Shown piece after piece: positions 1-9,658 of a stretch of 64,000 bases of DNA (the stretch's first letter is position 1; every line of letters starts with the position of its first letter). The stretch lies in NCBI GenBank assembly GCA_963765585.1, contig CAVXXB010000001.1:471343-535342 (forward strand), in the 5' to 3' direction. The notes under the pieces are model-generated. The model saw only the letters and a list, made by a program, of their open reading frames with translations, had not been told where the DNA came from and searched no databases. The translations under genes were made by a program, and so were the position numbers. This DNA comes from CAVXXB01 sp963765585. GTDB taxonomy: Bacteria; Calditrichota; Calditrichia; JAJRVZ01.

Positions 1-96
1 CAATTGCCTGAAAAACAAAGGAACTGGGAAACGGCAGAACGGACAAGAAAAGACTTGAGTGAGATCATACTAAATCCATCAGAGCATTTATTATAA
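1..96 (+). CDS. C-terminal end of a truncated unknown protein
   Basis: Frame 1 is open from the first base to a TAA at 94-96, giving about 31 residues that end in LSEIILNPSEHLL. The charged, helix-like composition (EKQRNWETAERTRKDL) looks like a real protein tail. No family can be named from so short a piece. The following 220 bases up to the M16 peptidase hold only a dispersed repeat and AT-rich sequence. Confidence 0.35.
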   Translation, partial: QLPEKQRNWETAERTRKDLSEIILNPSEHLL

Positions 97-130
97 GAGA
101 TTTAAATAAAACGGCTAATTATTTCAAAAT

Positions 131-156
131 GTCATCCTGAACTTGTTTCAGGATCA
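131..156. repeat. Dispersed palindrome, CCTGAA...TTCAGG family
   Basis: GTCATCCTGAAC followed by TTGTTTCAGGATC forms an imperfect hairpin (ATCCTGAA / TTCAGGAT). Related copies lie at 29040-29066 and twice at 56311-56368, all intergenic. It is not followed by a T run, so it is not called a terminator. Confidence 0.7.
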
Positions 157-317
157 AGTGACGGGTATGTATACTTTTTAGAACTTTCTATAAATTAGTT
201 TTTCCCTTCAGGCTTTTTCATATTAAATTTAACCTCTGAAATTTTCAAACCATATGCAAAGTTAATAAATTCATTCAATCCTTATTTACCATCTCTTTAT
301 CAAAAATGGAGTAGATA

Positions 318-1622
318 ATGTCGCTAAAAAATATTGTTTTGTTTATTATTATTGGTCTGATATTTTCTCCGCTTGTTTTGTGTGCACAAAATTACCAATC
401 AGATTTACCACGGGGCACATCCATTCACCTTCTTGATAATGGCTTGCAGTTATTATTGATAGAAAATTCCGCCTTACCAATGGTCGGAGTAAACGTGGTG
501 GTAAAAACCGGTTCGGCGTATGAAACCTTTGCAACCAGCGGCATGAGCCACATGTTGGAACATCTGTTGTTCAACGGCACGACCCATAGAACACAAAAAC
601 AATTATATGATGATGTTGATCTGATCGGCGGGTATAATAATGCCAATACCTCATATTATTACACTAATTTTATGATGGTAACACCGGCGGAACACATAGA
701 AAAAGGCATGGAAATTCAAGCTGATATGCTTTTTAATTCATTATTACCCGATGAAAAATTTGAGAAAGAAAAAGGAATTGTTCTGGAAGAAATCGCCAGA
801 AGTCTTAGTAAGGCGAGTTCTCAAATGGATCGAAACGATCAGGCAATTCTTTATGAAGGTCATGCTATGTCGCTTCCGGTTACGGGAACTTATGCCACCA
901 TTGAATCCATGAACAGAGATGATGTCTATAATTACTATAAAAATTCCTATGTACCTAATAATATGATCATGAGTGTCATCGGAAAATTTGATAGTGACAG
1001 TATGTTGACAAAAATCAAACAAATATATGGAAAAGCCATACCCAAACCGGTCAGGCGAGATCAGTCTGATGATCTTGCAATCGGTTTTTCAGTCAACGAT
1101 TTTCATGGGTCAGCCAAAACCGATTTGTATCAGCGATTTTATAGCGGTGATGAAATCATCTTACATTTAATTTACGATCTGCCGGTCGATGTAAATCCGG
1201 CAAATTTTGAATTACTGGATGAGTCGCTCAAAAAACACAACGATAACTTGAAAACAGCTCTCACAACCGAATTTAAAGATCAATTTAAATCCGTTGAAAT
1301 GTCGACGATGCAAAATCCAATTCGCAGCTATATGCAAATCGCTCTGACTGTATCCGATAAGAAAAATAATAACGCGCTCATTACCTCTGTAAATAATTAT
1401 TTTAAAAAAGCAAAATTTGATCTTCCGTTAGAAACAGTACAGCTTTTTGCCACAAAGGCAAAAACGGGATTTCTAAAGAATCTTGAAAAACCGCATATGT
1501 TTGGTATTTATAATGCAGATGCGTTTGCAACTGGCGGCATCGAAGTCTGTTTTGCAATCATATACGGAAGAAGTGTATTATCAGGGTGCCGACTGGCTGA
1601 AATCATACTCTGTGAAATCTAA
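318..1622 (+). CDS. M16 zinc peptidase, N-terminal segment of a frameshifted gene
   Basis: This is the catalytic half of an exported M16 (pitrilysin/insulinase) protease. A signal peptide covers residues 1-23 (ends LVLCAQ). The inverted zinc motif HxxEH is at 78-82 (HMLEH), and the downstream zinc-ligand glutamate is in LEEIA at 157-158. A GGAG ribosome site lies 6 bases before the ATG. The protein sequence is convincing to about residue 410 (base ~1545), then runs into a short out-of-frame tail. The true sequence continues in the next frame (LQSYTEEVYYQGADW, bases ~1550-1740) and then in the segment at 1730..2908. Two apparent one-base insertions therefore split a gene of about 860 codons, the usual size for two M16 domains. 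Confidence 0.85.
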   Translation: MSLKNIVLFIIIGLIFSPLVLCAQNYQSDLPRGTSIHLLDNGLQLLLIENSALPMVGVNVVVKTGSAYETFATSGMSHMLEHLLFNGTTHRTQKQLYDDVDLIGGYNNANTSYYYTNFMMVTPAEHIEKGMEIQADMLFNSLLPDEKFEKEKGIVLEEIARSLSKASSQMDRNDQAILYEGHAMSLPVTGTYATIESMNRDDVYNYYKNSYVPNNMIMSVIGKFDSDSMLTKIKQIYGKAIPKPVRRDQSDDLAIGFSVNDFHGSAKTDLYQRFYSGDEIILHLIYDLPVDVNPANFELLDESLKKHNDNLKTALTTEFKDQFKSVEMSTMQNPIRSYMQIALTVSDKKNNNALITSVNNYFKKAKFDLPLETVQLFATKAKTGFLKNLEKPHMFGIYNADAFATGGIEVCFAIIYGRSVLSGCRLAEIILCEI

Positions 1623-1729
1623 TCCCCTCGTTATTATTCACAATCCGATTAATGCCGGGAAGAAAGAACAGGAGAATATGTCTGTCACAGACAAACTGAC
1701 TGTGGACCCGGGATCAGGAGTGACCACTA

Positions 1730-2908
1730 TTGTCAGACAAAATTCATCCACAGAGTCTAATCGCAATTCATTATTTGTTTAAGCATAAAGCCCGGTATGA
1801 ATCGAAATATGGCCTGGATGCAGCAAAATATCTTCATGATTGTTTTGGACAGAGGTTAAAATCTCAGGAAAATCAGAAAATAACACAAAAATATGGTCTG
1901 ACGTTCACCGTAAATGACAATCCATATATTCCAATGGACAACATTTATCTGCACCCGGATTTCGGCTATATCCGTGTGGAGGGCCTGGCCAGTGATTTGC
2001 CCGGATTGATTTCATTCCTGAATGCACAATTTGCTGGTTTTAAGCCTTCGGCAGCAGAGTTTGATAAAGCAAAAAGTAATTTTATGCGTTCCAGCATGAT
2101 GATGTCAAAAAACAAAGCCGGAGATATTTTCGAACAGAAATACACAGCTTATGTGTATGAAGAAAATAAATATACGCAAGGTGGCGGAGAACTTTCGGAG
2201 GAAGTACTTGCTCAATTTGCGTCTGAGTATTTTAATCCGGCCAACATAATAATTTCGGCAGTTTCACCGGCAGCACCAGATAGTCTTATCCGTTTACTCA
2301 CCGGAATCAGTAATCCCGCTAAGTCCAAGAAAGATGAATCCAAAGCGTATGAGCGTTCATTGCGTTTAACCATAGAAGATGTGGTTGATGAATCGGAAGG
2401 CGGCGGAGAGCAGTCATATTTATTCTGGGGATATGTGAAAGAGGTTGCGCCACAAGATATTCCGGCACTAGCGGCACTCTCCCAGGTACTTAAGGATAGC
2501 ATAATATTTGATATACGGGAAAGACAGGGCCGGGCTTATCGCATGTCCGCAGGAATAGATATGGTAAATAACATGGCAATGTTTTATATAAGATTTGGTA
2601 CCAGGCCGGCGAATATTGATCCTTTGCTACCCCAGATGCCAGATTTTTTCAGTACGGATATGGTGAGTGAGTTAACCCCCAGTCAGCTGCAAAAATCTGT
2701 AAATATGTATTTAGGTCGTATGATGTTTCGCCGCCTTTCAAGCATAAATCAGGCATATTATTTGGCTCATTCGCAATATTTTCACGAAGACATGTACTAT
2801 GACAACAAAATTCTGGAACAATTGAAGAAAGTAACTGTAACAGACGTTAGAGAAGTTGCAGAGAAATATTTAAATCCCGAAAAAAGTGTTTCTGTAATTG
2901 TTCGCTAA
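1730..2908 (+). CDS. M16 peptidase, C-terminal segment of the frameshifted gene
   Basis: This segment continues the M16 gene from 318 after a second frame change near 1742. The IVRQN of the previous frame joins to SLIAIHYLFKHKARYESKYG here. It holds the second, non-catalytic M16 domain, with the typical IIFDIRERQGRAYRMSAGI helix region and a C-terminal AEKYLNPEKSVSVIVR strand. It has no HxxEH, as expected for this half, which closes over the substrate. The apparent TTG start at 1730 has no ribosome site and is an artefact of the shift. The next gene follows after 29 bases, so the two peptidases are probably co-transcribed. Confidence 0.8.
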   Translation: MSDKIHPQSLIAIHYLFKHKARYESKYGLDAAKYLHDCFGQRLKSQENQKITQKYGLTFTVNDNPYIPMDNIYLHPDFGYIRVEGLASDLPGLISFLNAQFAGFKPSAAEFDKAKSNFMRSSMMMSKNKAGDIFEQKYTAYVYEENKYTQGGGELSEEVLAQFASEYFNPANIIISAVSPAAPDSLIRLLTGISNPAKSKKDESKAYERSLRLTIEDVVDESEGGGEQSYLFWGYVKEVAPQDIPALAALSQVLKDSIIFDIRERQGRAYRMSAGIDMVNNMAMFYIRFGTRPANIDPLLPQMPDFFSTDMVSELTPSQLQKSVNMYLGRMMFRRLSSINQAYYLAHSQYFHEDMYYDNKILEQLKKVTVTDVREVAEKYLNPEKSVSVIVR

Positions 2909-2937
2909 ACAGCAAAAAAGTAAACCGGAGCAGATAT

Positions 2938-5900
2938 ATGTTTAAATACAACACGCTTATTTTGATAATTTTAGCATTTGCCGGGGTGACATCGGCCCAG
3001 TATATCAATCATAATCTGGAAGTGGTGTTGACACCCGATAGCAATTTTGTCCAGGTAACCGATGCGATAATTATTCCACTCGATTCCAGTAGTAAGGAAA
3101 TACGGTTTCAATTACATGCCAATCTTGAACTGATGGATTCTGACAGCACCGCGGCCTATTCAATTGAGGAAGTTGCTGTAAGTGATTCGGATTCGGTGGC
3201 ATATGAAGCAGCGGTACCCTTAAAAACCTATCTCGTACAACCCAAAGAAGAGTTGACAAATCGCTTGTCACTGCAAATTAAATATCAGGGTGTTATTAAT
3301 CATCCGGTTGTACAACAATCTAAAGAATATGCCCGCGGATTTAGTGAAACACCCGGCATCATTAGCGATCAGGGTGTGTATCTTTCCGGTTCAAGCTATT
3401 GGCTGCCAAAATTTAACGATGAGCTGGTTACTTTTAATATGAATGTGTATACACCACCGGAATGGGATGTGGTGAGTCAGGGCAAAAGAGTGCAGCGCGA
3501 GGGTGTTGGGGCGCAGAATCTATTCCGCTGGGAATCACCGGAACCCATGGACGAGGTATATTGTATTGCGGCTAAATTTACCTATTATGAAAAGTCAATG
3601 GGCGAAGTAACCGCAATGGCATATTTGAGGACACCGGATCCGGCACTGGCAAGTAAATATCTGGAAACAACAGCCCAGTATATGGAGATGTACAATCAAT
3701 TAATCGGCCCGTATCCGTATACAAAATTTGCACTGGTGGAAAATTTTTGGGAAACGGGATACGGTATGCCTTCTTTCACACTGCTTGGTGAAAAAGTGAT
3801 TCGTTTTCCGTTTATTCTTCATTCCTCATATCCACATGAATTGTTACACAATTGGTGGGGAAATTCAGTGTTTGTCGACTATGAAAGCGGGAATTGGTGT
3901 GAAGGGCTCACGGCATATCTGGCAGATCATTTAATAAAGGAACAAAATGGCCAGGGTGTGGAGTACCGTCGCAGCGCACTACAATCTTATACGGATTATG
4001 TGAATGACTCAAATGATTTTCCATTGAGTGAATTTCGATCACGATATGATGCCGCCTCTTCTGCCATCGGATATAATAAATCTATGATGATGTTCAATAT
4101 GATGCGTCAGGGTGTGGGCGATGATATTTTTACGAAATCACTACAGGCATTTTACCGAAAGAACAAATTTAAGAGAGCCGGATGGGATGATATACGCGAG
4201 GCGATTGCCTCGGTAACAGGCCGTGATTATAAGTTTGGATTTGATCAGTGGATTAAACGAAAAGGGGCGCCGGAGTTACGCATATCCGATGCCAGTGTTA
4301 CGGGAGAATCTGGAAATTACAATCTGACCTATACACTCACCCAGGTACAGGAAGGTGACTCATTCCAGGTGGCAATTCCGGTAGTGGTCCATTATGCCGG
4401 AGAAAACAAACCATTTATCCAGCGTGTTGATATGAGGAGCAAGTCTCAGACTTACGAAATGAATTCTGAGGCTGAGCCTGTACTTATTGAAGTTGATCCT
4501 CAATTTGATGTGTTTCGTCGCCTTCATCGCAGCGAAATTCCGCCCGCATTGAGCAAAGTCTTTGGATCAAATAAGGTATTAATAATCCTGCCATCCACGG
4601 CAGAGGATCAATATCTGAATACATATACGGCATTGGCCCAAAAATGGTCCGGAGCCGATTCCGGAAAGATAGAAATCAGACAGGATAATCAGATGCTGGA
4701 AGTGCCGTCTGACAGAGAGGTCTGGGTTTTTGGAAAAGAAAACCGGTTCCGTGCATATCTGGATAGTGGTATCGTAAATTATGATGCAGAAATTGGTGAC
4801 AGTACCTATCGATTTGGCCAGGATAGCATAGCGGCGGGAAACAAAAGTGTAATTGTTTCCTTCAGAAATCCACGCAATCCGGATCATGTCATGGTCTGGT
4901 TGCATACGGATGTTCCTGAAGCCGGGGATGGTCTGGCCAGAAAATTACCTCATTATGGCAAATACAGTTACCTGGTGTTTGATGGAACGGAACCGACAAA
5001 CATTGTAAAAGGTCAGTGGCCGGTGATTAATTCGCCTTTGATAAAGATTTTAAATGATGATAAAGCAACCGCCGCACTGGCCGGAACCAATTTGCCTGAA
5101 CGCACCGCATTGGCCAGTTTAACACCCGTATTTTCACCGGAGCGCATGCAGGCCCATGTTGAATATCTTGCATCTGAAGATTTGCAAGGTCGTGGTCTTG
5201 GAACGCCTGAACTGGATACCGCGGCGGAGTATATTGCCGCACAATTCAAAGAAATTGGTTTACAACCCGGAGCAGACGATGGCAGTTATTTCCAAAGCTG
5301 GAAAGCTATTGTCGGTAAAGAAATGGCTGAGAAAGATGTGAAAAATGTGATTGGTGTGATTCCCGGAAACAAGTATGCGGGTGAATCGGTCGTGGTTTGT
5401 GCGCATTATGATCATCTTGGTTTGGGTTGGCCGGATGTACGCGAAGGAAACGAAGGTAAAGTACATTATGGTGCGGATGACAATGCCAGCGGCGTGGCGG
5501 TGATGATTGAACTGGCCAAACTGATGGCAGAAACGGCCAAGCCGGATCGTACAATAATATTTGTCGCTTTAACGGGCGAAGAAAACAAGTTGATGGGTTC
5601 ACGGTATTATGTGCAAAATATGAAAAAATATCCAGCCGCAAAAATCATGGGTGCACTCAATCTGGATACGGTCGGCCGTTTGGGTGAAAATAAAATATTG
5701 ATACTAAACAGTCAGTCGGCCAGTGAGTGGAAACATATTGCCATGGGTATCGGACATGTGACAAGTCTTCCCTATGAATTAGTTTCACAGGAACTGGATG
5801 CCAGCGACCAGGTAAGTTTTATCGATGCCGGTGTCCCGGCGATTCAAATATTTGGCGGTGCGAATGTTGACTATCACAAGCCATCAGATACGGCGGACAA

Positions 5901-6300
5901 AATTGATGCCGATGGCATGGTGAAAGTGGCCATTTTTACCAAAGAAGCCATAGAGTATCTGGCCGAAAGAGAAGATCCACTCAGCTTTGAAGGCAAAGTA
6001 AAAGCGCAGGTGAGTGAAGACCGTAGCGGACAAAAACGCAAGGTCAGTACCGGTATAATGCCGGATTTTAGTCATACGGAAAGTGGTGTAAAAGTTGCTT
6101 ATGTGACGCCCGATTCACCCGCAGATAAGGCTGGCCTGCGCAAGGGTGATATTATTGTCCAGTTAAACTATACGCGGGTTGCGGATTTGAAAGAATATTC
6201 GAATGAGCTGAAAGGCTACAATGCAGGTGATGAGCTGACGATGGTATATCTTCGGGATGGTGAAGAAGGCCGGGCGCAGGTAAAACTGACCGGACGTTAA
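2938..6300 (+). CDS. Secreted fusion peptidase: M1 aminopeptidase + M28 aminopeptidase + PDZ
   Basis: The protein has 1120 residues and a signal peptide at 1-20 (ends GVTSAQ). The N-terminal half is an M1 gluzincin: HELLH at 300-304, NWWGN directly after it, and the third zinc ligand in NWCEGLTAY about 18 residues on. The usual GAMEN loop is replaced by YGMPSFTLLGE. A linker domain follows. The third part is an M28 dizinc aminopeptidase with H823/D825 (AHYDHLG), D848 (GADDNASG), E881/E882 (GEE), D910 (NLDTVG) and H980 (DYHKPSD). A PDZ domain (AYVTPDSPADKAGLRKGDIIVQ is its core) ends the protein. A GGAG site precedes the ATG. Two exopeptidases on one chain would let it trim peptides in the periplasm or outside the cell, but that role is inferred. 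Confidence 0.92.
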   Translation: MFKYNTLILIILAFAGVTSAQYINHNLEVVLTPDSNFVQVTDAIIIPLDSSSKEIRFQLHANLELMDSDSTAAYSIEEVAVSDSDSVAYEAAVPLKTYLVQPKEELTNRLSLQIKYQGVINHPVVQQSKEYARGFSETPGIISDQGVYLSGSSYWLPKFNDELVTFNMNVYTPPEWDVVSQGKRVQREGVGAQNLFRWESPEPMDEVYCIAAKFTYYEKSMGEVTAMAYLRTPDPALASKYLETTAQYMEMYNQLIGPYPYTKFALVENFWETGYGMPSFTLLGEKVIRFPFILHSSYPHELLHNWWGNSVFVDYESGNWCEGLTAYLADHLIKEQNGQGVEYRRSALQSYTDYVNDSNDFPLSEFRSRYDAASSAIGYNKSMMMFNMMRQGVGDDIFTKSLQAFYRKNKFKRAGWDDIREAIASVTGRDYKFGFDQWIKRKGAPELRISDASVTGESGNYNLTYTLTQVQEGDSFQVAIPVVVHYAGENKPFIQRVDMRSKSQTYEMNSEAEPVLIEVDPQFDVFRRLHRSEIPPALSKVFGSNKVLIILPSTAEDQYLNTYTALAQKWSGADSGKIEIRQDNQMLEVPSDREVWVFGKENRFRAYLDSGIVNYDAEIGDSTYRFGQDSIAAGNKSVIVSFRNPRNPDHVMVWLHTDVPEAGDGLARKLPHYGKYSYLVFDGTEPTNIVKGQWPVINSPLIKILNDDKATAALAGTNLPERTALASLTPVFSPERMQAHVEYLASEDLQGRGLGTPELDTAAEYIAAQFKEIGLQPGADDGSYFQSWKAIVGKEMAEKDVKNVIGVIPGNKYAGESVVVCAHYDHLGLGWPDVREGNEGKVHYGADDNASGVAVMIELAKLMAETAKPDRTIIFVALTGEENKLMGSRYYVQNMKKYPAAKIMGALNLDTVGRLGENKILILNSQSASEWKHIAMGIGHVTSLPYELVSQELDASDQVSFIDAGVPAIQIFGGANVDYHKPSDTADKIDADGMVKVAIFTKEAIEYLAEREDPLSFEGKVKAQVSEDRSGQKRKVSTGIMPDFSHTESGVKVAYVTPDSPADKAGLRKGDIIVQLNYTRVADLKEYSNELKGYNAGDELTMVYLRDGEEGRAQVKLTGR

Positions 6301-6332
6301 AAATTCGATTTTTGGATTGATTAGTAAAAGAA

Positions 6333-6428
6333 TAACCACAGAGAGCACTGAGAACGCACAGAGGTTGCAGAGAAAAAGTTAATAAATTTTGCGTTCTGCG
6401 TGTATATTCTTGGCGTCTTTGCGGTTAA
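6333..6428. repeat. Dispersed inverted repeat, CGCAAAG family
   Basis: The left arm TAACCACAGAGAGCACTGAG... and the right arm ...TTGGCGTCTTTGCGGTTAAA flank an AT-rich centre. This is one of about a dozen intergenic copies in the window. Immediately after it, at about 6440-6475, is a GGGTAAAAGATCC...CAGGATGAC element, also found at 53770, 57728 and 63070. Confidence 0.75.
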
Positions 6429-6523
6429 AAATAAAGACTAGTGTCTCGGGTAAAAGATCCCTCCAGGATGACCTGGCCGGGACCATCTTATACTATCACA
6501 AACATAATTTTTGCAAATGTAAT

Positions 6524-7312
6524 ATGAACGTCAAAATCGGAACCTCCGGATACAGTTATGACGACTGGCGCGGTAGTTTTTATCCGCAGACCATTAAATC
6601 AGCTCAGATGCTGGAATATTATAGTCAATATTTTAATACCGTTGAACTCAATGTAACCTACTATACCATTCCCAAAGTACACACCTTTGAACAATTGGTT
6701 GCCCGAACCCCGGATGGTTTTGAATTTATAATAAAGACACACCAGGAAACCACACACCGTCGAAAAGAAAATGTTATTGCCATTACCAATTTACTTGAAT
6801 CGGTTAAGCCGGTTATTGAGGCCAATAAATTTCGGGGATTTCTGGCCCAGTTTCCATATTCATTTAAAAACAATGAGCAGAACCGGAAATATCTGGCGCA
6901 AACCCGTTCTTTATTAAAGAATCATGCCTTGTTTGTTGAGTTTCGACACGACAGCTGGGACAAGCGTCAATTGGCCGGATTTTTGGAAAGTAATGATATT
7001 GGTTATGTAAATGTGGATGAACCAAAACTGAAAGGGTTGCTTCCGCCCCAGGAAATTGTCAGTTCAAAAGCGGCGTATATCCGGTTTCATGGGCGGAATA
7101 CAGCCGACTGGTGGGACGGCCAGGGATCGGCGCGATACGATTATGAATACAATGAACATGAGTTAAAGGACTGGATGATTCATATCAGCGGGATCTTAAA
7201 AAAAGCATTTAAGACATATATCTTTTTCAACAATCACCCCGGCGGCAAGGCACCAAAAAATGCCAAACAGATGATGAAAATCATTGAGGATCAATTAGGC
7301 AAAGAACAATAA
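6524..7312 (+). CDS. DUF72 (YecE-like) family protein
   Basis: The product has 262 residues of the DUF72 TIM-barrel family. The N terminus MNVKIGTSGYSYDDWRGSFY matches the family start. Other recognisable stretches are YFNTVELNVTYY, EFRHDSW, IRFHGRN and the C-terminal YIFFNNHPGGKAPKNA. The open frame reaches back to 6389, but that upstream part is repeat sequence, so the internal ATG at 6524 is chosen. The biochemical function of DUF72 is not established. No gene neighbour suggests one. Confidence 0.85.
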   Translation: MNVKIGTSGYSYDDWRGSFYPQTIKSAQMLEYYSQYFNTVELNVTYYTIPKVHTFEQLVARTPDGFEFIIKTHQETTHRRKENVIAITNLLESVKPVIEANKFRGFLAQFPYSFKNNEQNRKYLAQTRSLLKNHALFVEFRHDSWDKRQLAGFLESNDIGYVNVDEPKLKGLLPPQEIVSSKAAYIRFHGRNTADWWDGQGSARYDYEYNEHELKDWMIHISGILKKAFKTYIFFNNHPGGKAPKNAKQMMKIIEDQLGKEQ

Positions 7313-7684
7313 GAAATTGGCGATAGAGACGCATTGATATGCGTCTCGAAATGGGATATTTGTAATTGGAATATTGGGTTTTTAACCGCAAAGTTCGGAA
7401 AGAAGAAACAAAGCACGCAAAGAATATATTAAATCAATATTCTTCATGTACTTCGTGACTTTGTGGTGTAATAAAAATTGTATCTGGGTAGAAAATTTAG
7501 ATCAATCAAATCCATGTGTAATTGGTAGTGTTCCCAAGCATAACTTGGGAATGAGATAAATCATCGATCCGCGTTAATCCGCGAATTCTGTGTAATCCGT
7601 GTTCTATTAGACTTAATCACATAGATAGGAAATATTCATTATTAAAGATCCGTTTTTAGTAACAACACAAAATGAGAACATTTA
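7313..7684. repeat. Intergenic gap with two dispersed repeats
   Basis: At 7326-7347 is a perfect hairpin, GAGACGCAT / ATGCGTCTC with a 4-base loop. It is related to the GGGACGCAT hairpin at 54840-54866. At 7383-7469 is a copy of the CGCAAAG inverted repeat, whose right arm ends CTTTGTGGTGTAATA. The rest, including a CGTTAATCCGCG stretch near 7570, shows no gene. Confidence 0.65.
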
Positions 7685-8248
7685 ATGTCAATCACCCATG
7701 AAAATCTCCTGGAAAAAGTTCCGGTTCATCTAAGGCAATATGTCGTTGAGCAGGAGTATGATCGATATACCTGGCGTGATCAGGCGGTGTGGCGCTATAT
7801 CATGCGCAATAATCTTGGTTTTCTTGGTAAACATGCCCATACATCTTATAGAGACGGATTAGAAAAAACCGGTATCCATATTGACAAAATTCCCGATGTA
7901 CTGGAAATGAACCGGCAGCTGGAAAAAATGGGTTGGAACGCAGTGGTGGTGAACGGGTTTATTCCACCGGCGGCGTTTATGGAATTCCAGGCCAACAAAA
8001 TACTGGTTATATCAGCGGAAATACGATCGATTGAGCATATTTTATATACCCCGGCACCGGATATTGTGCATGAGGCAGCCGGACATGCACCGATCATAGC
8101 CGATCCTGAATATGGGGAGTATTTACAAAAATTTGGTGAATACGGATCCAAAGCAATTGCCTCAAGGGAAGATTTTGCTGTATATGAAGCCATACGAAAA
8201 TTATCGATTGTCAAAGAATATCCCAATGCCACAGTTAGAAGAGATTAG
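7685..8248 (+). pseudogene. Aromatic amino acid hydroxylase, N-terminal segment (frameshifted gene)
   Basis: This is the iron-site half of a pterin-dependent phenylalanine/aromatic amino acid hydroxylase. The first two iron ligands are H129 and H134 in VHEAAGHAP, preceded by GFIPPAAFMEFQANKIL. The product would hydroxylate phenylalanine or a related amino acid with tetrahydropterin and oxygen. Sequence is good to SIVKEYP (about 8224), then an apparent extra base near 8225-8235 moves the true reading into the next frame (PQLEEIRQAEQNLEQRL). The complete gene would span 7685..9471, about 590 codons, the size of the long bacterial hydroxylases. Confidence 0.8.
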
Positions 8249-8684
8249 ACAGGCAGAACAAAATCTGGAACAGCGCCTGGCAGACAATACGCTAGCCTCA
8301 GAGGCTGCAAAATTATCACGCATGCACTGGTGGACAGTAGAATACGGATTAATTGGAACGACCAGAGATTATAAACTTTATGGTGCCGGGCTATTGTCAT
8401 CGGTTGGTGAGAGCCAGGCTTGTATGCAACCGACCGTCAAAAAATTACCAATGTCAATCGACTGTATAAATTATGATTATGATATCACCACAATGCAGCC
8501 ACAATTATTTGTCACGCAAAACTGGCAGCAATTGATGGATGTGCTTGAGGAGTTTGCCGATTCCATGGGATTCCGGGCAGGGGGTAGTAAAAGCCTGAAT
8601 CAGGCAATTGCCTCACAAAATGTGGCCACGGCGGTGTATTCATCAGGACTGCAGGTTTCTGGCCAATTCGTACCCAGATGCTGA
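8112..8684 (+). pseudogene. Aromatic amino acid hydroxylase, middle segment
   Basis: The homologous part begins near 8230 (PQLEEIRQAEQ); the first 39 residues of the open frame are an out-of-frame shadow of the preceding segment. It carries the third iron ligand in WWTVEYGLIG (Glu at 8340-8342), then YGAGLLSSVGESQ and VYSSGLQVSGQ. After about 8665 the frame is lost. The homology goes on in other frames as RTQMLTDGENNPAYIRT (8669-8720), NDQELAGHGIDYHADGFGSP (8745-8810) and GISVAGEVKQIVRKNDKM (8929-8986). At least four more indels therefore lie between 8660 and 9025. Confidence 0.75.
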
Positions 8685-9024
8685 CAGATGGCGAGAATAA
8701 TCCGGCATATATCAGGACATCGGAGGTCCAACATCTTTGGCCGTGCAAATGACCAGGAACTGGCCGGTCATGGCATAGATTATCATGCTGATGGATTTGG
8801 ATCACCGATCGGTAATGCTTGAAAATGAAGAATTATAGCCATTGGAGAAATTTTCAGATACGTGATTTAAACCGGCAAGGAATAAATCACGGCCGGCAAA
8901 GAAGACAGATTTGCAATTGATTCCGGGGTACGGGTATTTCAGTTGCCGGAGAAGTCAAACAAATCGTCCGGAAAAATGATAAGATGATATTGATAAGTTT
9001 CTCAGACTGCCGGGTCACTGGCGG

Positions 9025-9471
9025 ATGATGGATGCGGTTTTATTTCAGCCGGAATGGGGCATCTATGATATGGCGGTGGGTGAGGAAATTGTTTCAGTAT
9101 TTTCAGGCAGTGCGGATAAAGAGAAATTTAATGTATTACCTGGCAAATCGGAATTAACTGCAATCGATGTCAAGTATGATCGGAAAATGCAAAAATTGTT
9201 TTCATTATATCAAAAAATTCGAGACATGCGTAGCCATGGATCGTCGAAAATTGAAATACCGGCCATTTATGAAAATCTTAAAACTTATTATCCCGAAGAG
9301 TGGTTATTGCGGATGGAAATTCTGGAACAGATTAATGATACATCTGAATACGGATCAATCAAGCAGAGCATTCTGAAAGATCTGGCGAAAATTATAAATG
9401 CATCGTCGGAACAAAAAAGTCTGATCGAATCAGGTATGGAATTGTTGTCCGGCGTTTCAAAGAATCAATAA
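9025..9471 (+). pseudogene. Aromatic amino acid hydroxylase, C-terminal segment
   Basis: This is the C-terminal domain of the same broken gene, joined after the stop following FSDCRVTGG (~9025). The stretch LFQPEWGIYDMAVGEEIVSV fits the tail of the long bacterial hydroxylases. A helical tail follows (YDRKMQKLFSLYQKIRDMRS). The amino-acid sequence is well kept despite the many frame changes. That favours recent damage or sequence error over old decay. Confidence 0.7.
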
Positions 9472-9658
9472 TCGAAGAATGTGGTTTAATATATATCAAA
9501 ATTGTCCGCAACAAATGGATTAAAACCGCACAATTATATAAATATATCTCTAAAGGCCTTCATCTTTTTTTGTTATTTATTATTTGCTATTTGTAACTTA
9601 CTCATGTTGCATTTTGTCTGATTGAAGCGTTTAAGATTGAAATCTATGAGGACAGAAC

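Noticed and set aside
5013..5641. Long open frames antisense to the M1/M28 peptidase (and similar ones under other genes, for example 26240..26719).
   Set aside because: They lie entirely within a clearly conserved gene on the other strand, have odd composition (Pro/His/Arg-rich) and no ribosome sites.
6389..6523. Longer N terminus for the DUF72 protein.
   Set aside because: The extra 45 codons overlap the dispersed repeat and do not resemble the family, whose N terminus is at the internal Met.
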